Assembly: GCA_030267565.1 (NCBI GenBank)
Contig: BRXU01000002.1
Coordinates: 6,577,501 to 6,641,500 of the forward strand
Source of the DNA: Pleodorina starrii
Lineage: Eukaryota > Chlorophyta > Chlorophyceae > Chlamydomonadales > Volvocaceae
DNA length: 64,000 nt
Direction: 5' to 3'
Under the pieces are notes generated by a model. It was not told the DNA's origin. It saw nothing but the letters and a program-made list of their open reading frames with translations, and ran no database searches. The translations under genes were made by a program, and so were the position numbers. Shown piece by piece: positions 54,747-64,000 of this stretch (the first letter of the stretch is position 1; each line of letters begins with the position of its first letter).

Positions 54747-56282
54747 TTACGTGCCGGCCGGTGTCGGTTCCGCATGGGGGTTGCGTTCCATTTGTCTGCG
54801 GGTTATGACGATAGTGTTGAGTGTCCTAACTGCATGGTCGTGGAGGTCGTTGCAGCATGCTCGGGCTTCCTTGCTGCCCGTGCCTAGGGTGTGGAGTAGA
54901 GGGCGTAGGTCCTTTCTTATGGTACCCGCAAAGCCGAGGCTGATGGCTTCCTGTGTTGTGTAGCGGACCTTCCATCCGGCTTCCGTGAGGAGTTTGGCCA
55001 GTTCTGCGTGTTGTACGGCCTTGTCGTGCTGTTTCTGTGTGTGGTTGGTGTCGGCGGTGTAGCCGACCTCAACAATGTGTACGGTGTGCTGGCTAGGGTC
55101 CTGAGGTCCCTTGTACCCTTGCGCTTGCGTTTCATGGAGGGGGATGTCGGGTATAAGGAGTATATCGGGCCTGAGTTTGAGGCGTTTCTCATCCTCAATA
55201 CTCGGGAGCAGCCACTTGGGCAGGCGTGTGCCGGCCACGTAGTCTGGTCGGGTGTCCGCGGGGCCGGCGTCCATTACAATGTAACAGCCTCCATTGGACC
55301 CACGGGCTAGCGTACTGGTAATGTTTTGGACCGCCTTGTTGTGCCGCTGTATGTATAGGGCTCGCATGCGGGGGTGAAGGCAGCCTCCGAGGATGTGCAC
55401 CCCTGAGTCGAGTTGGTTGCATAGGGGGCAATGTCCCGACGACGCAGGGCGGCCAGGTGCCACTGGTTTTTTAAATCGCCTCGCAAGCTTGGCGCTCCAT
55501 AGCTGGCCGTATAGGTAGTCGAAGCACCGTTTAACGTGCTTGTGTCGGCCCGCCTTGCGCTGTAGAGTCCGAGTGCTGGTGCTTATATTGAGGTCGGGCA
55601 GAGTGTTGGCGACGTATTTCATGTAATCTGTTTCGTTCGTGTATCCCGAGTGCGTTTCCGGGCTGACCAAGGACTCGATACCGCGGTTAAGGTCGTTTGC
55701 ATAGTGCCCAGCGTTCTTCTCAGGCCCAGCCATTTTCCGCAGCCACCAGTATTGACTTCGTGGATTATTGTCTGAGGTCTCGGTTGCGCTCAGCGCGTCG
55801 GGGTCTAGCTTGGAGAGTCCTCGTGCGGCTCGTACGGCTGCTTTGTCCGCTTTCTCGTTGTAAGTTACCCCAGTGTGGGCTTTCACTTTAAGCAAAGATG
55901 TCTTCAGGTTACAAGCCGCTCGTCGTTTAAGGATTAATACGATTTCCTCAAGCAGCGCCTTGTGCTTACTAAGCTGAAGCTTATGTGGGTTGTTTATCAT
56001 CTTTTTAATAAGATGTAGCGACGCGGCAGAGTCCGTCCATATAGTTAGGTGAGCTTCGTCGTGCAGCGTGCCTCTGCGCATCTGGAGTCCTTGATGGATG
56101 GCACTCAGTTCGCACCGTGTAATAGTTTGGCAGCCCTGGTGGCCTGCGTTCACATTGATGTGGAGCGTTGTGTTGGTAAGTGCGTCGACGGCCGCGGCCC
56201 CCAGGAGATGTCTTTCCTCGTCGCCATCTTTGATCTTTTGCACTGATCCGTCTGTGTATATGGCGTCTTGGGCGTTGTATCG
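54747..56282 (-). pseudogene. LINE A 3' half: RNase H and restriction-like endonuclease
   Basis: The continuous frame begins at the insertion junction with NAQDAIYTDGSVQK. RNase H residues: IYTDGS (Asp), TITRCELSAIHQGL (Glu), LTIWTDSAASLHLI (Asp), YNEKADKAAVRAAR (Asp). Downstream: CPLCNQLDSGVHILGGC zinc knuckle, IQRHNKAVQN, TRLPKWLLPSI, LRPDILLIPDIPL and TVHIVEVGYTAD, the RHN-PD-E pattern of R2-type restriction-like endonuclease. The stop is at 54747, followed by a 3' UTR that shares CTGCTCCCATAACCCACGCC with LINE B. The coding sequence is intact in this part, but the element is broken by LINE B and by a frameshift in the other half. Confidence 0.85.
56258..56282. repeat. Left target-site duplication of LINE B (25 bp)
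   Basis: Identical over 25 bp to 60931-60955 (begins ATATGGCGTC, ends GTTGTATCG). It encodes, on the minus strand, the NAQDAIY of LINE A. Confidence 0.95.
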
Positions 56283-56288
56283 GCCACT

Positions 56289-59200
56289 ATGGCGTACACC
56301 CCCCAAGACATCGCCAGCTTCGACTCCCAAATTGCTGGCATAGCTAAGCGCAGCTATGGCCTTAAAATGGGGTTTCCCACCCGCGCAATCCTCGGTCCAG
56401 TAAAGCAACTCGGCCTGGGGGTCGGCACCATACGCAGCCTCTATGTCGCCAAGGCGGCCAAAGCTCTCGTCCTCTCCCTGAATGACGAAGGCCGGCTTGG
56501 GGTAGTCACTAGGGCTCTCCTTAGCCTGCAAAGCCGTTACATGGGCGACATGCCGGTGCACGCCCTCAAGAAGGAAAGCCGCTTCTACACGACGCTAAAG
56601 CAGCTGACCATCACGCAGGAGGCGGGCATTGAGCTCACGGACTGTGGCAAAGGGTACGAACGGAAAGCAAGCACTCTCATTCACCTTCTAGCGGCGTGCA
56701 ACTCGGGGACGGAGCCCAAAACCCTCGCGCTCCTCTCCAGATGCGTACAGCCTCTGCTTGAGCTGGGCCTGGATCTCCGAGTCCTGAAAGATAAGAACAC
56801 AGGAGCACACTTCATTACCACGGACCAGCTCCGACGCATCGGTGGACGGAGTGTCGGGCCCCGACACCTCATCGCCCTGAACCAACTCAGCCTAGCACTG
56901 AACCCCGTTCTCAGTGTACGCGCCCGCGCGGCGAGGCACAGAGGGGTGACTGCGCTGCCCCCGGAGCTGCGGGCCATCCCCAGTGGGCCCATTATGACGG
57001 ACCTCATGATGAATGACACACACGGACCCACGCCGCTTCCTCATGGAAATATCATGCGATATGTGGTGTCACACCCCCGGGACACGACCGGGGCCCCACC
57101 GCCAGACCCTTCGCCCGCCGCGCACAACCTCAGCCCAGATCCGGCGGCCCCGAGACGGGAAGTCGGATCCCAGGAGGGCCAGGTGAGGCGCCCAGCGCAA
57201 CAAAGGGAAGCTCGGCGCCACATGCCCCGACGCAACGCTACCGAAGAAACCATGACGGCATACATCAGGAGGCAGCGCCCAAAACCCACCCGCAACATCA
57301 CGGACACAACTGCCTCCGGATGGGACCCCAGAGAAAGCCCACTCACCGTCACGCACTGTGAAGCCCTGCTGCGTCACCGCGACCTCCCAGGACTAGCAGC
57401 CGAAGTGGGGACCGCATCGCAGCTTGAAGAAATGCTGCGGGGAGAGCGAGAATGGCCCACAGGGGTTGCCCTTAAATACGGCCACAACATCAACCAATAT
57501 CTATTCGGCGAGCAAGAGAGGGTAGCCCTTATCCACGCGCAGATCCGCAAGCGGGTGGAAGCAGGCCCCCGAGCCGCAAAGCGGCAACGCAGAGATACAC
57601 CCCGGCACCCCACACACAGCACCTTCTACCAAGTTGAGTGGGAAAGCACAGTTATCACCAAAGGGGCGCTCGAGCTGTACGCAGCGCACGGATACCTACC
57701 CACGGCAACACGTCCGTACGAGGCCGCAGCAGATCCGGCAACCCCCACCGAAAGGATCGAAGTAGACTGGGCGCGAACCGAGGACGAAGGCACGCGCCTG
57801 GCCACCCAAGACAACTGGAACGAGCTGCTCAATGCATTCCGACACCGCCTAGAGGCGGCAGCCGAGACGGCCCCCGGGCGCACTGCGCCAGCCCGAGACC
57901 AGCACCTTAATCCGAGGCAGCAGCAAGGCCAATGGGCCTCTGAATGCCTCAACCAGGCCAGAGGACAACGGCTCCTACGCCAACACGTAGAAATCGATGT
58001 ACATCCCGGCAACCCGGATAGGGACATCCGCCCGACAGGGCGGTACACCATCCAGATTGGCAAACACAGCGACCCCGACCCCTCTAACCGCGCACCTTGG
58101 GACGGCAGCGGAGATACTCCTGCAGGCCTCCTAGAACAGGGAGTCGCGCTTGTTTACGACCCCCAGGGACGATGCATCGGCACGCTCCTGGACAGCTTGC
58201 TGCGCAGCCTGCGGCTAAGGCACTCCGACGCCAAATGTAAGAGGCCGGAGGCGCACGCCAAGCTTGCAGCGGCGGGTGGCTTCGAGGAAGACGTGGCACG
58301 CCTCCTCCTGCGCTACCGTGATGGAGGGGGCACCAAAACACACCCCGTTAAGGCGGCGCACGAGCAAGGACTCGGAGAACAGTTTACAACACGTCTCATG
58401 AATGCCATGGGTTCAAGCACAGAACGCTTTGCGTCCCCTTTAAATGTGGCTAACTGCACTGAAACGTACTTCTCACGCTTCCCAGAAGACATGCTCTTTG
58501 GGGCCAACCATGACGCATACTCCCAACCGTTTACCGGCTTGTCCATCGCACACCCGGAACCCACACCCGAGGAGGGCCACCATGCCTTGCGGTGGGCGTT
58601 GGGCTGGGCGGAAGCCAAAAAGACCGAGGCTACGCAGACCGCCACCCTTATCGTAGTCCCCACGTCCCGTACAGCGCCGTATACCCGGTACCTATCGCAC
58701 CCCCTGGTCACGCAAGTGGGCAGCATCGACTCGCTCGCCGCCAAGGGGATACTGCAAAGCGCCACGCTCAACGTGGACACCAAGCCTTACCCGGTTGGCC
58801 TGACCCTGCTACTGGTCAGTAACGACGCGGGCAAATCACGCGTGAGCAGCCTCCGACAGGCGCTAGGTATGCACACCACCCTGCCAGCGCCTACAGGTCA
58901 AGCCCAGCCGTGGATAGCCCCCCAGTGGGTACGAAAACGCGTCCGCAAAATGACTGCCGGAGCGCCTGACCAGGCGGTGCCCTCTCGTAAGTGCAGTAAC
59001 CCCACACCCGCTGAACGACGCTCCGCGCACCTGGCGTTCCATGCAGCAAACCCGCTTCGGTACAACGCCCACGCATCCATCTACACTGATGGGTCGGTTA
59101 GGGAAGTCGAGGTCGGGAACACCAAGATGTTAGGACTCGGCGCCGCAGCAGTCGACGCACTGACTGGACATACGCTCCTCATAGATGTCAACCCAGGAGC

Positions 59201-60620
59201 CTACGGATGTCAAACAATTACGCGCTGTGAACTAAGCGCGATACATCAGGCACTCACCATGCGACGCGGCCTACCTCACAACCAAGCCCACCTCAGCATT
59301 TGGACGGACTCCAAAGCATCGCTCCATTTGATTCAGAAGATGATAAACAACCCGCAAAAATTGCGGCTGAGTAAACATAGAGCACTGCTCGAGGACATCG
59401 TTGCCGCACTTAAAGCCCGGGCCGTCGCCAAGCTTAAAACGTCGCTATTGAAAGTCAAAGCACACACAGGAGTTCGATATAATGAAGAAGCGGACAAAGC
59501 CGCCGTACAGGCTGCTATCCTTGCGGCGCAGGGAATGCTGCCGGCAGAAGCCGTAATAGAGAAAGCAGACAATAATCCAAGAAGTAAACACTGGTGGCTA
59601 CGGAAGTCCGAGGGGACCGACGTAAACGCCGGTCGCTACGCCAACGACCTTAACCGCGGCATCGACACTCTGGTCAGCCAGACGACACACAATGGGTACA
59701 CCAACGAGACCGCATACGTCAAATACGTAGAGGATGCCTTACCGGACCTAGAGATCAATGCCAGCACCAGAACCCTGCAGCGGGGCACGGGCCGGCACCG
59801 GCATTACAAACGGTGCCTCGACTACCTGTACGGACAGCTCTGGAATGCCAAACTCGCAAAGCTCTTTCGAATGCCCCTTGTACCGGGTGGCCCAACGTCC
59901 ACAGGCTACTGCCCTGTGTGCAAAGACCCCCAAACAAAGACACGCATCCCTGACTCAGGAGCACACATCCTGGGAGGCTGCCAACACGCGCGAATGCACG
60001 CTCTCTATAACCTGCGACACAACCAAGCGGTACAAACCATCACCAGAACACTCTCCAGAGGGGCCCATGGAGGCTGCTTTATCGTCATGGACGCCTGCAG
60101 CATGGAGGACAAGCCGGACTACGTGGCCGGCACACGCCTGCCCAAGTGGCTGCTTCCCAACATCCCCGACGACGATCGGTCCAAAAAGCGCCCCGACCTG
60201 CTGCTTATCCCCAGCATACCCCTCAGCGACACATGCTCACCGGGATACATGGGGCCAGATGACCCCAGCGAGCACACTGTACACATAATCGAAGTAGGCT
60301 ACACAGCCGACACAAATCACACACAGAAACAAAACGACAAGGCCCATCAACACGCGGAACTAGCTCAGATGCTGACGGCGCACGGATGGAAAGTATGTTA
60401 CACGAAACAGGAAGCAATTAGCCTGGGCTTCGCCGGCACCATCCGCAAAGACCTGCGACAACTGCTGACCTCACTGGGAACGAGCAACGAAGCGGCCAAA
60501 AAATGCTGCAACGACCTCCACGACCACGCTGTCCGAGCGTTGAACGCAATTGTCGCTGCCAGGAGGCAACTGGAGCGGGACCCCCGCCAACAGAGCACAA
60601 CCAGCGCCGACCCGCCCTAA
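56289..60620 (+). CDS. LINE B polyprotein remnant: RT thumb, methyltransferase-like region, RNase H, restriction-like endonuclease
   Basis: 1443 codons open from the ATG at 56289, an internal Met of the original ORF2. Approximate residues: 1-60 RT thumb (MAYTPQDIASFDSQIAGIAK); 60-650 poorly characterised (QVEWESTVITKGALELY); about 715-800 a block SPLNVANCTETYFSRFPED, FGANHDAYS and EEGHHALRWALGWAEA that resembles the PCIF1-type methyltransferase core, but with AHPEP where NPPF is expected; 930-1080 RNase H (Asp934 in IYTDGS; TRCELSAIHQAL; IWTDSKASL; NEEADKAAV); 1208 onward zinc knuckle CPVC, then DSGAHILGGC; LRHNQAVQTI; KRPDLLLIPSIPL (Asp1303); VHIIEVGYTAD (Glu1335), the R2-type restriction-like endonuclease pattern. 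Without the APE and RT core it cannot retrotranspose alone. About 580 codons can be matched to LINE A by eye. Confidence 0.85.
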   Translation: MAYTPQDIASFDSQIAGIAKRSYGLKMGFPTRAILGPVKQLGLGVGTIRSLYVAKAAKALVLSLNDEGRLGVVTRALLSLQSRYMGDMPVHALKKESRFYTTLKQLTITQEAGIELTDCGKGYERKASTLIHLLAACNSGTEPKTLALLSRCVQPLLELGLDLRVLKDKNTGAHFITTDQLRRIGGRSVGPRHLIALNQLSLALNPVLSVRARAARHRGVTALPPELRAIPSGPIMTDLMMNDTHGPTPLPHGNIMRYVVSHPRDTTGAPPPDPSPAAHNLSPDPAAPRREVGSQEGQVRRPAQQREARRHMPRRNATEETMTAYIRRQRPKPTRNITDTTASGWDPRESPLTVTHCEALLRHRDLPGLAAEVGTASQLEEMLRGEREWPTGVALKYGHNINQYLFGEQERVALIHAQIRKRVEAGPRAAKRQRRDTPRHPTHSTFYQVEWESTVITKGALELYAAHGYLPTATRPYEAAADPATPTERIEVDWARTEDEGTRLATQDNWNELLNAFRHRLEAAAETAPGRTAPARDQHLNPRQQQGQWASECLNQARGQRLLRQHVEIDVHPGNPDRDIRPTGRYTIQIGKHSDPDPSNRAPWDGSGDTPAGLLEQGVALVYDPQGRCIGTLLDSLLRSLRLRHSDAKCKRPEAHAKLAAAGGFEEDVARLLLRYRDGGGTKTHPVKAAHEQGLGEQFTTRLMNAMGSSTERFASPLNVANCTETYFSRFPEDMLFGANHDAYSQPFTGLSIAHPEPTPEEGHHALRWALGWAEAKKTEATQTATLIVVPTSRTAPYTRYLSHPLVTQVGSIDSLAAKGILQSATLNVDTKPYPVGLTLLLVSNDAGKSRVSSLRQALGMHTTLPAPTGQAQPWIAPQWVRKRVRKMTAGAPDQAVPSRKCSNPTPAERRSAHLAFHAANPLRYNAHASIYTDGSVREVEVGNTKMLGLGAAAVDALTGHTLLIDVNPGAYGCQTITRCELSAIHQALTMRRGLPHNQAHLSIWTDSKASLHLIQKMINNPQKLRLSKHRALLEDIVAALKARAVAKLKTSLLKVKAHTGVRYNEEADKAAVQAAILAAQGMLPAEAVIEKADNNPRSKHWWLRKSEGTDVNAGRYANDLNRGIDTLVSQTTHNGYTNETAYVKYVEDALPDLEINASTRTLQRGTGRHRHYKRCLDYLYGQLWNAKLAKLFRMPLVPGGPTSTGYCPVCKDPQTKTRIPDSGAHILGGCQHARMHALYNLRHNQAVQTITRTLSRGAHGGCFIVMDACSMEDKPDYVAGTRLPKWLLPNIPDDDRSKKRPDLLLIPSIPLSDTCSPGYMGPDDPSEHTVHIIEVGYTADTNHTQKQNDKAHQHAELAQMLTAHGWKVCYTKQEAISLGFAGTIRKDLRQLLTSLGTSNEAAKKCCNDLHDHAVRALNAIVAARRQLERDPRQQSTTSADPP

Positions 60621-60736
60621 CCCGCCGCAACGGCGGGCTCCCAATCTCACCGCGGTAGCGGGAGAGGCCTGGGATCGGGGCAACCCGACACCCCACCCCT
60701 CCTGCTCCCATAACCCACGCCTCGGCTCTGTCGGGC

Positions 60737-64000
<3,264 letters not shown>

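Overview
The window reads as nuclear DNA of a chlorophycean (Volvocales/Chlamydomonas-like) green alga. The evidence is GC-rich sequence, genes cut into many short exons with GTGAGT/GTGCGT donors and CAG acceptors, TGTAA poly(A) signals, an LHCSR gene (a green-lineage photoprotection protein), and retroelement types typical of these algae (DIRS tyrosine-recombinase elements and LINEs with RNase H plus a restriction-like endonuclease). Exon joins below were chosen by hand from reading-phase agreement and family similarity; no transcript data were available. Function names come from recognised motifs, not from searches.

Layout. 1-2.1 kb: decayed Gypsy-type pol on the minus strand (H2C2 zinc finger, start of the DDE integrase, a methyltransferase-like block). 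5.05-14.05 kb: a ten-exon GT71/Mnn1-like glycosyltransferase (+). One of its introns holds a 1.6 kb GC minisatellite and another holds a gag-only retroelement. 14.4-16.6 kb: an inverted segmental duplicate of 33.5-34.9 kb. 17.8-21.1 kb: LHCSR (+), eight exons including a 6-nt microexon. 22.6-26.4 kb: DUF1995 protein (+). 26.9-32.4 kb: SET-domain methyltransferase (+). 34.8-36.2 kb: an unrecognised two-exon gene (-). 39.8-40.1 kb: intronless double zinc-ribbon protein (+). 41.9-44.8 kb: NUDCD2-like CS-domain protein (-), divergent from a small two-TM ER-type membrane protein at 45.1-46.1 kb (+). 46.7 kb to the end: a retroelement graveyard.

The retroelement block contains a LINE endonuclease fragment, a DIRS element whose recombinase catalytic box is repeated in frame exactly five times (5 x 243 bp), a LINE 3' fragment, an AATCCTAATCC-rich tract, a 600-bp ATT microsatellite, a DIRS reverse-transcriptase fragment, and two nested LINEs. 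The inner LINE is flanked by a perfect 25-bp target-site duplication and keeps an open frame of about 1440 codons.

The cellular genes do not form an operon or pathway. LHCSR and DUF1995 are probably plastid proteins, the glycosyltransferase acts in the secretory pathway, and NUDCD2 is a co-chaperone. No tRNA, rRNA or CRISPR array was seen.
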